64,000 bases of DNA. It comes from Diphasiastrum complanatum (Eukaryota; Streptophyta; Lycopodiopsida; Lycopodiales; Lycopodiaceae). Of this stretch, positions 43,534-57,191 are shown in pieces; position 1 is the first letter of the stretch, and each line of letters begins with the position of its first letter. The notes under the pieces were generated by a model that ran no database searches, was not told the origin of the DNA, and saw nothing but the letters and a program-made list of their open reading frames with translations. The stretch spans positions 29,562,107-29,626,106 of the forward strand of contig CM055094.1 in assembly GCA_029204225.1 (NCBI GenBank), written 5' to 3'. Position numbers and translations under genes: made by a program.

Positions 43534-44630
43534 TGTTGGAAATTAAGCCTACAGTTGTCTCCTTGGTGAATGACTAATTTCTATTTCATGATTCTTCTTG
43601 CACGTTTATTGATCATTGATCTAGTGTCAGGTGAAACCAACTTTGGTTCTACGTCTGCTCATCTGATACCAAACTTAGACAACCAATTTATTTGAAGAAC
43701 GTCTACAGCGGACACGGCTGATCTCCAACAAAGGGTAACCAATCCTGTCATAATTTCAAGTTCAGATGTTAAGTTCAATAATTTGAAGACATTGAAGACT
43801 TGGCCATCTTCAAGGACTTCCATGAAATTAGCATTTAGAACAAGTCTACAGAAATACATTACTGCGACAGTCTGCAAAAATACTCTCTAAGTGTCGCAAC
43901 AGTCTATAGAAATGAACTATGTTTTCCACAGTGGTGCCTTTTTCGCATTTCCTCGAAATGCAAAACTAGCATAGTTCAACAGTTTAAACTATTTTGCAAC
44001 AGTTCAAAGTTTAAACTATTTTTAAACACCTTCAGCTTTTTCGCAAAAATGTGAAGAGAGAAAATTTTCGAAGGTCATCTACTTTCAAGAGTTGAACTAT
44101 TTTAGGGCACCTTTGGCTTTTTCACAAAATCCTGAAGAGAGAAAAAATGCCAAAGGTCGTCTATTTTGAACGAGGAACGATCCCAACCACTTCTCGAAAT
44201 TTGCAAAGTGAGGGAAAACCACTTCACGTAAAATGCCAAGTGAGAGAATTTATGACGTCCTCATTTGCGTCAACATTCCCGGATTTGTTGACCGTATACA
44301 CTATGTATAGTTGTCACAAAAGCCATATGCTTCCAAGTACAACGACTTACCTAATTAGGTGACAAACATTTAATGTAGTTAATACATAGATGCAATCTAT
44401 AAATAGATCATCCCAGCACAGATTACTTGAGACACTCCGTCTATGAGACGAATGATTTTGAGCCTCCCAATTACGTTGTCATTCTAGTTGTAATTGTCAT
44501 TGTTGTGCTTCAGTGTAATATAACAGCAATACGTTTTTCTATTTGTGTATAACGTAGATGAATGCTTGTTGTGATTGAATGCACTTTATCGTTGTTTGAT
44601 CGCGCTTGTTTAGTCACTCTGATCAAAACA
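43534..44630 (+). mobile_element. Possible solo or 3' LTR of another copia family
   Basis: 1097-bp block from TGTTGGAAATTAAGCC to GATCAAAACA with TATA-like CTATAAATAGA at 44397-44407. It is preceded by a purine-rich TAAGGGAGAC like a polypurine tract. Flanks GAGAC and GGGAC are a possible one-mismatch target duplication. No internal domain follows. The boundaries rest on TG/CA ends only. Confidence 0.45.
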
Positions 44631-45290
44631 GGGACGTCTACAACTCCTCAGTTTTTGACCAGACAATAAAACAACTCATTCCATCGCTCTCTTATCCAAT
44701 GGGGTTGGCTCGGTTGGTTAGCTTGGGCGCATCCTTGGTCTCACTTTAAAGCCACCCTTGGAAGGCAAGATGCATTTCGTGGGCTTTTTACTAAATCATG
44801 ATCACAAATCTAAATGAATACCACAAGTATTGAAAGTAAAAATTGGAAGTTTCTTCTTTTAATACTAGTTTCACAACTTTAATACCCCCAAACAAATTGC
44901 CACAAGCTAGACTTAATAGATTATAAATAAACTTATTATTTTCTATTCCCATACGTGCAAGATTTCTAAAAAACATACAACTTGTTTTAGAGGAAGGAAC
45001 ATTGGTGGCTTGCACAATCACTTTGTTATATCTTTTTCCAACACATGGGATGGAAAGGAACAGGTCCTGATTGATTCTTAAAGAAGAGACCATGGTCAAA
45101 TATTTGATTCTTGAAGAAGAGACCATGGTCAAAGATTGAAAACGTGAAGTTGAAGCAACTCATGCCACCTCTTCCTCTCTTATTCTTTATATCATCTCCT
45201 CTCCTCTCTTTACCTTCTCACCTTCTTCTTTGTCTTCTCAATCTCTATACACGCCACGTTTCCTTCCTTCCTTCTTTACTACTATTCGAT
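44631..45290. other. Spacer upstream of the 45.3-kb gene
   Basis: No recognisable coding content. 45075-45126 contains a short direct repeat (GAAGAAGAGACCATGGTCAAA twice). The right part is CT-rich. Confidence 0.5.
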
Positions 45291-45300
45291 CTATATATAC
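45291..45300 (+). promoter_or_regulatory. TATA box of the small MGACSSS gene
   Basis: CTATATATAC lies 49 bp upstream of the ATG at 45340, followed by a C/T-rich stretch as in many plant 5' leaders. Confidence 0.65.
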
Positions 45301-45339
45301 GCTTTGCTATTTCTCTACGTCTTCTTCTCTCCATCTACC

Positions 45340-45561
45340 ATGGGGGCTTGTTCAAGCTCAGCCAATCCAAGTTCTCAAAAACCCAACAACAAAGCATATG
45401 ACCACTCATCAGCTTCTTCTGATCCACCAAGTCAGTCTCAGAAGAAGCAAATCCAGAAGAAGAAGGAGACGAAGGCAAAACTAGAGGACAAGGGTAAAAT
45501 TCCGACTGCGCCAATAGTGGTTGGTTATTTTCCATCCGGGAATTATTTGTCTCGACTTTGA
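45340..45561 (+). CDS. Small lipidation-type protein, 73 residues
   Basis: The ATG at 45340 was chosen because it is in a strong context (CTACCATGGGG), follows a TATA box, and opens with MGACSSSANPSS. Gly2, Cys4 and Ser6 fit the plant N-myristoylation plus palmitoylation pattern for plasma-membrane anchoring. Residues ~10-30 are Ser/Asn/Pro-rich and ~33-52 are a Lys/Gln/Glu-rich, probably helical segment. The last ~17 residues (PIVVGYFPSGNYLSRL) form a hydrophobic, aromatic tail before the stop. No catalytic motif is present. It is not part of any retroelement here and looks intact. A conserved small plant protein or the first exon of a longer one are both possible. I do not recognise a named family. 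Confidence 0.6.
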   Translation: MGACSSSANPSSQKPNNKAYDHSSASSDPPSQSQKKQIQKKKETKAKLEDKGKIPTAPIVVGYFPSGNYLSRL

Positions 45562-48054
<2,493 letters not shown>

Positions 48055-48546
48055 TGCCTCACAAAGGTTCTTCTCCAAGCTGTTGTTAGTCCCTATGTAA
48101 CTTCTCATTCTTCTTGCATCTCTTTACGAATTTGCACACATAATGAATGGCACCATCAAGGAAACCATGCTCCTCAATCGACTCTGTGATCCTCTTCAAT
48201 GAGAAAGATGACAATAAATTATGGGTGCCAATAAAATATTCAAAAAACTCGTAGGTTTTTCTGCATCCATCATCAAAATGGCCATTTTGAAAAAGCAAGA
48301 AGACAAAAGTTTAACTATCATTTTGATCTTATTGGAAGGCTAGATTTATGAATTTCAAAAAATCATCAGGAAGAAAATCTATATCTAAAATATAGTCCAA
48401 CCTGTGTATATGCATTCAGAGATAAATGTGCAAGGACTAAATTGTCAGGATATAAAAAAACAACTGTGAGTATTGATATATTACTTGCACTTCTATTTCT
48501 TTCATTTTCTTTCATTCTGAATCTTAATCTAATCATTTTTCTCTTG

Positions 48547-49477
<931 letters not shown>

Positions 49478-49489
49478 CTCCTCCTCAAA
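49478..49489 (-). other. Cop9 polypurine tract
   Basis: The minus strand reads TTGAGGAGGAG directly before the LTR start TGTTAAAATTGG, nearly the same tract as in Cop6. Confidence 0.85.
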
Positions 49490-49613
49490 ACTAACTTGAT
49501 AAAAGCATGATGATGTTAAGCTTGACGCCATGGGCTGAATTGGTCTTCAAATATGGATCCTTGCTGGTTCAAAGGTGTGAAGATCAACCAATGAGCTTGA
49601 TGTCGATTCAAAA

Positions 49614-50339
49614 TCACCATATCCATGATAGTGCCTCTGTGATGTTGACTTTTTTGATGAACTTGAGAGCTTTGCACCATCCTAGCACCTCTTTCATTGA
49701 TTTGTTCCATCCTTGAAACATATGGTTGATCCAAAAGCTCCTCATCCTTGAAAATAGTTGCAAATCCATGATAAAATAAAGAGTCCTTATTGACTCATAA
49801 GGATCACAAAGATCCAACATCATGCTACCAAGATCTCGAGAATTAGGCTCATCAACATTGGCAAGACTATGCATGCTATAATAACAAAGAGTTTGCCTCA
49901 TATCTCCATGCTTGATTACCATGCTAATCTCAGATCTAATGAGGCTAAATACTTCATTATGGAGATAAGTTTCCTTAGAGGATGATTCACTTACTCTCAT
50001 AAAGAGTTTACAATTTGCCTCAATACATGAAAAAAGACAATTTTTCACACTAAGAGTGGACAAATCACTCTTGCTCTTGCAAGACTCAAGAGCATACATT
50101 TGATGAAATAACCATTTGCTTTCTAATTGATCTAAAATCAATTTCATATCATTAAGAAGATCAACTATGTTCTCAAGAGAGACACCATACTCAACTAGTA
50201 TTGCTTTACTCCAACTTTGGGATGCAAAAGTCTCACTAAAGCAAATTGATTCACCAAATGACATAAGAGAAGCAAGCATGAGATGTATACCACTTGAAAT
50301 GTGTTCCTCTTTCCCTTGAAATGTGCCATATGAGCTCAA
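49614..50339 (-). CDS. Cop9 module copy 2, 241-codon frame
   Basis: Residues ~23-80 (ASLMSFGESICFSETFASQ, SWSKAILVEYGVSLENI, SKWLF) resemble the linker and first helix of copia RT (compare EEAYRSKVWRDAMQVEYDAL in Cop5) but RT does not follow. Residues ~100-163 (NCLFSCIEANCKLFMRVSES, ETYLHNEVFSLIRSEISMV, YYSMHSLANVD) match residues ~167-231 of the preceding frame 50251-51228, so the two frames are tandem divergent copies of one module. Helical and Cys/Ser-rich, no catalytic signature. The frame has stayed open over 720 bp. It overlaps the upstream frame by 89 bp. Function unknown; it may simply be spacer of a non-autonomous element. Confidence 0.6.
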   Translation of the reverse strand: MSSYGTFQGKEEHISSGIHLMLASLMSFGESICFSETFASQSWSKAILVEYGVSLENIVDLLNDMKLILDQLESKWLFHQMYALESCKSKSDLSTLSVKNCLFSCIEANCKLFMRVSESSSKETYLHNEVFSLIRSEISMVIKHGDMRQTLCYYSMHSLANVDEPNSRDLGSMMLDLCDPYESIRTLYFIMDLQLFSRMRSFWINHMFQGWNKSMKEVLGWCKALKFIKKVNITEALSWIW

Positions 50340-51228
50340 CCATGTCTCTTGATATTCTTCTTGTAATCATAACTTGAGAAGGACTCTCCTCCTCAATCCT
50401 TGGCACACTTGAACCTCGAGATGACTCCTCAAGATCAACTCCTTGGTGCTCCTCCTTGATGGAAGTCCAAGACCTCCATGTCTCAAAATTATCACAACAA
50501 ACATGATCATATAATGTGCACTTCATATGATTATCAACATTACTTATGCTAGAACTATAAGTCCAAAAATCACCACAACTTGGCATGATTTTTCCAATAT
50601 TGAAATCAAGAAGTATTTCCATCTCAATAATGCTAACTACTTGCTTATGGATATAAGTGTCCACTTTGGATGCTTCACTTATTCTCATAAGAAGTTTACA
50701 ACTTGCCTTTAAAATTGAAAATTTACAATCTTCAACATTATGAATGAACACATCATTCATGACCTTATTGAAACCAACAAAAAATACATTATGAAGACAT
50801 TTCCATTTCCTTGACTTCATATTCAATGTAAGTTTACAAGGAAAACATGCTTTGCTATCTATTAAGGCATCACACTCAACTAGTATTGCCTTAATCCACC
50901 TTTGAGATACAAAAATCTCTTCAAAGCAAAATAGTTCTTCATTAGATGTCATGAGAGCATATATGGAACTATTTTCATTTTGTGATTGCTCCTTCTTAAT
51001 CTTTCTTGGTTTCTCTTGGGTCATAACAATAAATTTGAACTTTTCTAAAGTTCTAAGCAAAATGTTTTCCAAGGACATGAAATAAATCCAAGTGACATTA
51101 ATGAAAGTGACATTTATCTTTGCATCTTGATTAAACAATGCACTTCCAAATGAAAAACTTCTAAAGGTTTGAAATGTGTGATGATGGACTTTTGAAGACA
51201 AATCTTGTAAGTCCTTGTGAGACTCCAA
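50251..51228 (-). CDS. Cop9 module copy 1, 325-codon frame
   Basis: Residues ~90-120 (YALMTSNEELFCFEEIFVSQ, RWIKAILVECDAL) match the start of copia RT including the W-AM/I-E-DAL pattern. Then a non-RT stretch follows with DCKFSILKASCKLLMRISEA, TYIHKQVVSIIEMEI and WTYSSSISNVDNH, repeated in divergent form in 49614-50339. The C-terminal ~80 residues (EESSRGSSVPRIEEESPSQ onward) look like an acidic, Ser/Arg-rich linker. The first ~60 residues are in a different frame over the end of the gag-like gene. No RT or RNase H active site is present. I do not recognise the repeated module. Confidence 0.6.
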   Translation of the reverse strand: MESHKDLQDLSSKVHHHTFQTFRSFSFGSALFNQDAKINVTFINVTWIYFMSLENILLRTLEKFKFIVMTQEKPRKIKKEQSQNENSSIYALMTSNEELFCFEEIFVSQRWIKAILVECDALIDSKACFPCKLTLNMKSRKWKCLHNVFFVGFNKVMNDVFIHNVEDCKFSILKASCKLLMRISEASKVDTYIHKQVVSIIEMEILLDFNIGKIMPSCGDFWTYSSSISNVDNHMKCTLYDHVCCDNFETWRSWTSIKEEHQGVDLEESSRGSSVPRIEEESPSQVMITRRISRDMVELIWHISRERGTHFKWYTSHACFSYVIW

Positions 51229-51458
51229 GCCTCATGCATCTTTCCACAAAGGAAACACCTTTCCTTGGATTTGTCCTTCTTTCCTTTGCACTTTGAAATT
51301 GAAGCTCCATCCTTCACCTCGGCCCCCTTGCTTTGGTTCTCCTTGGATGGATTGGTTTTCATTTTGTAGCATCTTGAGACAAAATGATCTCTCTTGCCAT
51401 AAAGGTTGCATTTAGGATCCTTACTTGCCTCCAATAGGTTGCCACCTATTGATGCCAT
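51114..51458 (-). CDS. Cop9 shortened gag-like protein
   Basis: ATG at 51458 opens MASIGGNLLEAS, matching the gag N-terminus of Cop7 (MASQGGYLLEAN). It jumps at once to a knuckle-like CNLYGKRDHFVSRCYK (second Cys is Tyr), a basic KGKKDKSKERCFLCGK segment, and a tail out of frame with any gag. The whole central capsid region is absent. The Cys/His box is incomplete, and about 115 codons remain. It probably represents the RNA-binding end of gag joined to the initiator region. Confidence 0.65.
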   Translation of the reverse strand: MASIGGNLLEASKDPKCNLYGKRDHFVSRCYKMKTNPSKENQSKGAEVKDGASISKCKGKKDKSKERCFLCGKMHEAWSLTRTYKICLQKSIITHFKPLEVFHLEVHCLIKMQR

Positions 51459-53272
51459 TATGAGGAAGTAAAACCTAGTGATATGACTTTTCAAGATGTA
51501 ATTTGTGACTCTCAAGAAACTAGATTTGAACACATTCAACAATCTAGAAGGATCTACACAAGATCTAGACCACAAATTTTGAATCATATCTCTTTCAGCC
51601 TAGTCAATTGTTAACTAATCTTTGCTTTGATCACTAAGACAAAAGCACTCTATCAAATCACAAAAATCAGATCCAAACACCCCTATTAAACTCAACAAAT
51701 ACCAATGACTCTTCCTCTTGAGAGTTGGAATGGATTTGAAAAGATTTGACACCTAGATTTTCCTTTTCTCTTGACTAGTTCACTCAACTTTTGAGATTCT
51801 TGAACAAAGTATGGGTTTTGTTTCAAATACTTGAAAATCCAACTTAGTCACTTTTTTTGGACTCACTCTTGAGATTTGAATTTGATTTGATTTGACAACA
51901 AATTAAACCACTAATTTTCACAAAAAAAAAAAGGATCTACACTAGATCACAAAAACTTGACATGTATACTTGATTCAAACACACAAAGATCAGATCCAAT
52001 CACCCCTTTTGGAATCCCTCTTGACCCAAAGAATCTCACTCTTGAGATTTGGAATGGACATGAAATGGTTTGATAACAATCTATGTCAATAATTTTTCAC
52101 CAAGCTTAAAAATTAGACATCTAGAGATTCACAAAGATCCCAATCATGTATGAACACTCAAATATGGACTCCTCCCTATTCTAGACTCCCAATGGGATCA
52201 CAACTTGACCCTCACACTCTCACAAAGAAAGTTGAATAGAACTTATTTGAGTTTCATACATATAATGTCAAAATTCTGCTCAAAAAATTGAATTTATTCA
52301 CCCCTATTGGACTCCACCAAGTACCAATGACTCTACCTCTTTAGAGTTAGAATGAAATTCAAATTTTCGGAAATGTGATACTTCTGTCTCACTAAGATAT
52401 TTGCTTACAAAGAGCTAATGCCACTCAGCAAGATTTGATCACAATGAAGAAGACAATTTTTCCACCAAAGTCAAGAATTGAGTTACTAGTTCTTGCCCTC
52501 TACAAAGGAAGGATCTCTTGAAAATTTTGGATCAACCACAACACAAATGCCTCACTCACCTTTATGACTTTAATTCAAGCCAAAAAACACACTCACACAC
52601 TTGAGTAGGGGTGAACAATGTGACTTGGATCTCAAATTTTTCTCTAGTACTTGCCAACAATTCTTATCACCTTGTATAGGTAAATTTTGCCTTTATGAGT
52701 GTTTGTGCTTTAGAAATTCACTAATATTTCACTTGGAGGACTGATCCAAGAGTGTCTTCTAGCATTTAGATGCTTCTAGACTCAGCCCTTTCACTCTTGA
52801 ATAAATCTAGAATGAAGGTATAATGGATTTCAATCACTCCCCTTGCAAATCACTCCTTAATCTTTGGTTTATAGCACTCTTTCTCTCTCAACTTCAATGT
52901 ACACTCAAAAAATCAGAGAATCAACTTCAATGTACTGTAAACAAGCTTTAATCCATCTATATGATTGATCTAAACCAAGAACAAATCAATGGAATAGAAA
53001 CAATGCAAGTGAAAGCTTGAAAAATGCACTAAATTGACTCAAAATTGGGTGTATGAAACTCAAAATGCACCAAACTGAATTTTACTGTCCAAAACAGATC
53101 CTATACGGCCCCAAATGTGTGGAAAGTACACCTATAGCCCACAGCAAGATTTGGTACAAATATGATGGTTCTAGCTATCCATTCAACCTCGCTACCTCAA
53201 TATTAGCTTGTTTCCAAAAACCTGCCAATTTGGGTATAGTTTAGATCAATTCCTTAAATGCACTTGTACTTG
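51459..53272 (-). other. Cop9 long untranslated leader
   Basis: About 1.8 kb between the primer-binding site and the gag-like ATG without long frames. It shows repeated phrases of the type ACTCTTGAGATTTGAAT and CACCCCTATTGGACTC at ~51690, ~51870, ~52010 and ~52290, indicating internal low-copy repetition. Confidence 0.65.
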
Positions 53273-53284
53273 GCTCTGATACCA
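53273..53284 (-). other. Cop9 primer-binding site (tRNA-Met type)
   Basis: GCTCTGATACCA on plus, exact complement of TGGTATCAGAGC, abutting the LTR at 53285. Confidence 0.95.
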
Positions 53285-54128
53285 TGTGAAAGTACAGCAA
53301 AAAGGACCAATAATGGATCCAAATCAGATCTACAAGTGTGATTGGATGTTAGATTAGATTGATCTACCAATCTACACAAGATTAGATAGCACTAGATCAA
53401 AACTACATCAACAAATCTAACAAGAACAATCGAATATGATCAAAACTTGTACTTGATGGTTTCACACGTGTGAAGACCTGTCAGAGTACGGACTACCAGC
53501 AAATAATGAAGTACACTAAGCTTAGAAACCATTAGAAGCATAAAATCACAAGACAAATGGAGAGATTACTCAAGAAATGCACCAAAACCAAGATTTAGCT
53601 TTCTTGTCAATTATGGCCAAATGAGCCACCATATATACACAAGAGCTGATGCTTACTCAGCTGATTTGGCACTTGTGAGAGTGCCTACTCATCAAAGGAT
53701 CCACCAATAATCATCAATATGGCACATGGACCAAGTTTCCTAACTTATAGCCACCTCCCTTGATTTTAGGCAATTTTCCTAATTTATAGGGACTTGCAAA
53801 AATATTTACTACAAGTTGGATCTCACCTACTACTGATGTTTTAACACATATGAGCAGTCCTTGGCACGTGTGAGATCACTCCTATCCATGTGAAATAGCT
53901 TTTCCTACCAATAACATGATGCCAAGTGGCATATAGCTAGAAAACTAGATTTTGGCCATTTTAGCCACTAGATCTCAAATGAAATGGTATGTACAACTTA
54001 TATGACTCATCTAAATGATAAATGTATTTATTTCACACGTGGGAACAGGCTCCACACATGTCTAATGATGATATTTACTAGTCATAATGGTATTTACAAG
54101 ATTTGATCAAGTTAGCTTTTGCCAATTT

Positions 54129-54133
<5 letters not shown>
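53285..54133 (-). mobile_element. Cop9 5' LTR (right)
   Basis: 849 bp from TGTGAAAGTACAG to TTTTAACA, aligned throughout with 48651-49477. TATA-like complement at 53630-53640. A 19-bp segment near 53408-53427 is absent from the other LTR. Confidence 0.95.
53461..53474. promoter_or_regulatory. TTCACACGTGTGAA palindrome
   Basis: Same palindrome and following block as at 48805, in the right Cop9 LTR. Confidence 0.7.

Positions 54134-54177
<44 letters not shown>
54131..54177. repeat. (AC)n-(AT)n microsatellite abutting Cop9
   Basis: About 16 AC units, the first overlapping the LTR end, then about 7 AT units. Confidence 0.95.
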
Positions 54178-54317
54178 ATATAAATGAATGAAAGCCACTG
54201 GATCTCTTGCAAGTGTGTTACATGCGTACACACTGATATTGGACAATTGCAATATAAAGGTAGAACTGCAAAAGATCTTGCTGATTGTGAAATCTTTTTT
54301 TAGGAATCTATGTATAT

Positions 54318-56250
54318 TCTTGATTTAAAAGGAGGTTTTCGACAAAATCCAGCTCATTCCACTACCTAGTTTTAGAAGTGATGAATGGGTTACTCATGAT
54401 GCTGCAATTTCATAATCATTTCGTTGTAAGCTATATAATGACATAGTAAAAAAGTTAAGTACAGACTCAAAAACAGTTCGATTAAGTTGGTTTGTTGCTT
54501 TGAATTATATTTGTGGATTTGTTTTCAAGTGCCAATGTACACAAAACTCCAATAATACTTGTATGTTATTGAACAGTACATTATTTGAGCTTATGGATGA
54601 AGGCTAGGATAAAAATCAAATGGAGATATAGAATGCATAATCAAAATGTCTTCCATTAGAGGAGTTCCAAGGCCCAAAAGGGCTGTGTAAGAAATGTCAT
54701 GAGAGAAAACCGTCAGATTTCAAAACTCCAAGTTTTTGGTATGCCCGCACAACTCCGATGACTTGACCTTACTAGCAACATGTGTAGTTAACTGGAAGTT
54801 AGGTAGCCGCAATGCGTGGGGTCCATACTCCAAGATTCTATTTTCTACCATTAACTAATATGACTTCTCATGTAAATGCAAATCGTATTGCACATCAAAG
54901 TTTCTTTCCATCTACTCATAGTTTTCACATCAAAGGAAAATAGTCTCATTGATCTGAATATCATCCAAGAAACTTTGAATAGATGGTATCACAATGAGCG
55001 CCAACGTGAATCTAAATTTTTGCAATTCAGAATATATGGAGAGCGCAAGGTAAACTTTTGCAATTCAAAAATTTGCGATTTCAACGCACATCTATTGAAA
55101 AAGTATTTTGTTCATACCTGCAAAGCTTTGATTTTGCATATAGAGCAAGAAATATGGAGTGTGTTGGATCAAAAAGAGTGCCAAGCTCATTTCAAACTTT
55201 TGCAGTTGAAATTTTTTTTCAATTAAGACGAGTTTTAATAGCTCCAAGTCAACAACGAGTCTACTAGGAAATCAACGATATTCTTGAATCAAGTCCAAGA
55301 TTGCAGAGGCCCTTATGGGCGAAGTCGGCAAGATTATTGACCGAAAATTGATACAAAGAGCATGTGATTATTCTGGTATTAGCAGGGACGCATATGACAC
55401 AATGTTTAAAATTATCAAAGAGGCATTTGGACAAGTACATTAAAAAAAATTTCTATTCCCTGGCCATTTCAAATCAAATTAGAGAGGGATATGTTAAATA
55501 GGGGTTTGCAAAACACATTGGTATTCCTTGCCATATCAATGAAATTTATAACTCAAGACATGGCACTTTGTCATATGATTCCACCAACAATATGTTTGTA
55601 GATTTGAATCACTTACTGAGATTTATTGTTAAGTTTTATGGAATCACAAATGAAAGTGCTGAAAAATTGATATTAGTTCTCAAGTTAGATGAATCAGAAG
55701 TAATAAAGGGAAAAAAGCTAGAAAGGGTTAGTGTTACACTTATGAATGGAACATTAAGCAATACGATAAACTCAGAGAGTCCTAATTTTAGTGTGCAGTC
55801 CGAAAATAACATTTGGTGGTTAGCAGCTTTCTAGGTTAAAATCTATTTCATTGAGTACTAGCACATGTTCAACGTCTCAGATGGAGCAAATTCAAAACAT
55901 CCATGTCTCTATTGCACGAAAATTATACAAGACATGTCAAAGAGCCCGAGAGTTTCAAGGGATATAGAAGACCCAAACTGGAAACCAATACTACCAATTC
56001 TGCTTAAAAATGTCCACATTTGTACACTACATGGAGAGGTAAGAATTATAGAAAAATTGATATACCTTCATATTTGGTTTGTCTGGAATACTAAGCCAGA
56101 GTCATTAGCCAAAAAAGCAATAGCTCGATTGGAGGAAGTTCTATCAAAAGTGGGTCTTCTAAAGGATCCTTTAAAATACAAAAGGACGAGAAGCTTTCGG
56201 GGGAAACCGGAAACATCCCATGCAAACCAAGCATAGGAGGATGCAAAGCT
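54318..56250 (+). pseudogene. Unassigned multi-part coding remnant
   Basis: Coding-like pieces in order on plus. 54318-54620 (one stop): DKIQLIPLPSFRSDEWVTHDAAIS, then LSWFVALNYICGFVFKCQC. 54645-54765, same register: GLCKKCHERKPSDFKTPSFWYARTTP. ~54930-55260: ETLNRWYHNERQRESKFLQF and later FQLRRVLIAPSQQRV. ~55300-55440: EALMGEVGKIIDRKLIQRACDYSGISRDAYDTMFKIIKEAFGQ. 55568-55834: NHLLRFIVKFYGITNESAEKLILVLKLDESEVIKGKKLERVSVTLMN and NIWWLAAF. 55865-56236: DGANSKHPCLYCTK and HICTLHGEVRIIEKLIYLHI. Cys pairs (CKKCHERK, CLYC) look like zinc ligands. This is one long decayed protein gene, perhaps with introns. It resembles in layout the long transposase-like orphan proteins of many eukaryotes, but I cannot name a family. 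Gyp2 abuts its right end. Confidence 0.5.
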
Positions 56251-56297
56251 TGTCATTTCTTATCAAATCATTTTGGAAAACCGACTTCATAAGCGCA

Positions 56298-57107
56298 TCA
56301 TCGGATAATACCGTCAACGCCCCTTTTGTAAAGTTGTCCTGCTATTAGTTGAAAGGGTGCTGCTTTAAGCAAAAAAAAAAAATTTGCAACCGTATTCAGG
56401 CCTTCTTTGAGTCTGCCTGTTGTTAAAAATTGAGTGATCTCCTCAACCCATAAGGGTGTAGCATCAATCTGAAAAAGACATGCATCATGAAGATCATCGT
56501 TGACTGGTGCAGTTACTTTTTTAGCATTAGGGAGCCGAGAAAGGTGATCCTCCATGAAATGTTGGGTTCCTTTCCAAACAACTACGTGAAAATTAAATTC
56601 CTCTAATATCAAAAACCATCGAGCTATACGTCCCGTTTTATAGGATTTATTAACAATATATAACAGGGCTTGATGGTCGGTGTAGAAGGCAAAGGTCCGG
56701 CCTAGTAAATAATGTCTTAGTTGTTGAACAGCATAGACCATTGCCAATGCTTCTCGTTCGGTTGTTGTATAGTTTACTTGAGCAGGCACCAATTGCCTGC
56801 TCAAGAAACGTATTGGGAAATCTTTGCCATACTCACCAGGTTGTGCAAGAAGACCTCCAATGGCATACTTACTGGCATCAGTATGCACATGGAACTCTTT
56901 CGTGTAGTCTAGCGAACAGAGTATGGGTGCCTTGGTAAGGGCTGTTTTCAACTCAAAGGCTTTAATGTGTTCTTCAGTCCATCGAGGATCTACCACAACT
57001 AAATAAATGAGTCGTGCCTTGCCGGCATAGTCGATTATAAAGGTGCGATAATAATTTGTGTGACCGAGGAAGACGTAAACTTCCTTCACAGTTGCAGGTA
57101 AGGGCAT
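56298..57107 (-). pseudogene. Gyp2 RNase H and connection region
   Basis: 269 open codons: KEVYVFLGHTNYYRTFIIDYAGKA (end of RT thumb), FELKTALTKAPIL, then RNase H with FHVHTDASKYAIGGLLAQ (first Asp), NYTTTEREALAMVYAVQQLRHYL (Glu), FAFYTDHQALLYIV (Asp), EEFNFHVVVWKGTQHFMEDHLSRLP (His/Asp). All four acidic/His signature positions are present. It ends QLYKRGVDGIIR, the usual lead-in to integrase, which is missing. It would degrade the RNA strand during reverse transcription. Confidence 0.9.
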
Positions 57108-57191
57108 TTCAACTATTACCTTGATGTTTGAAGGGTCGGTAGTAATACCGTCCTTTGAAATTATATGTCTGAGTACTACCCCATGGGTGAC

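Noticed and set aside
43529-44635. Firm target-site duplication GAGAC/GGGAC around an LTR
   Set aside because: One mismatch in five bases and a polypurine-like tract in front leave both solo-LTR and 3'-LTR readings open; kept only as a low-confidence feature.
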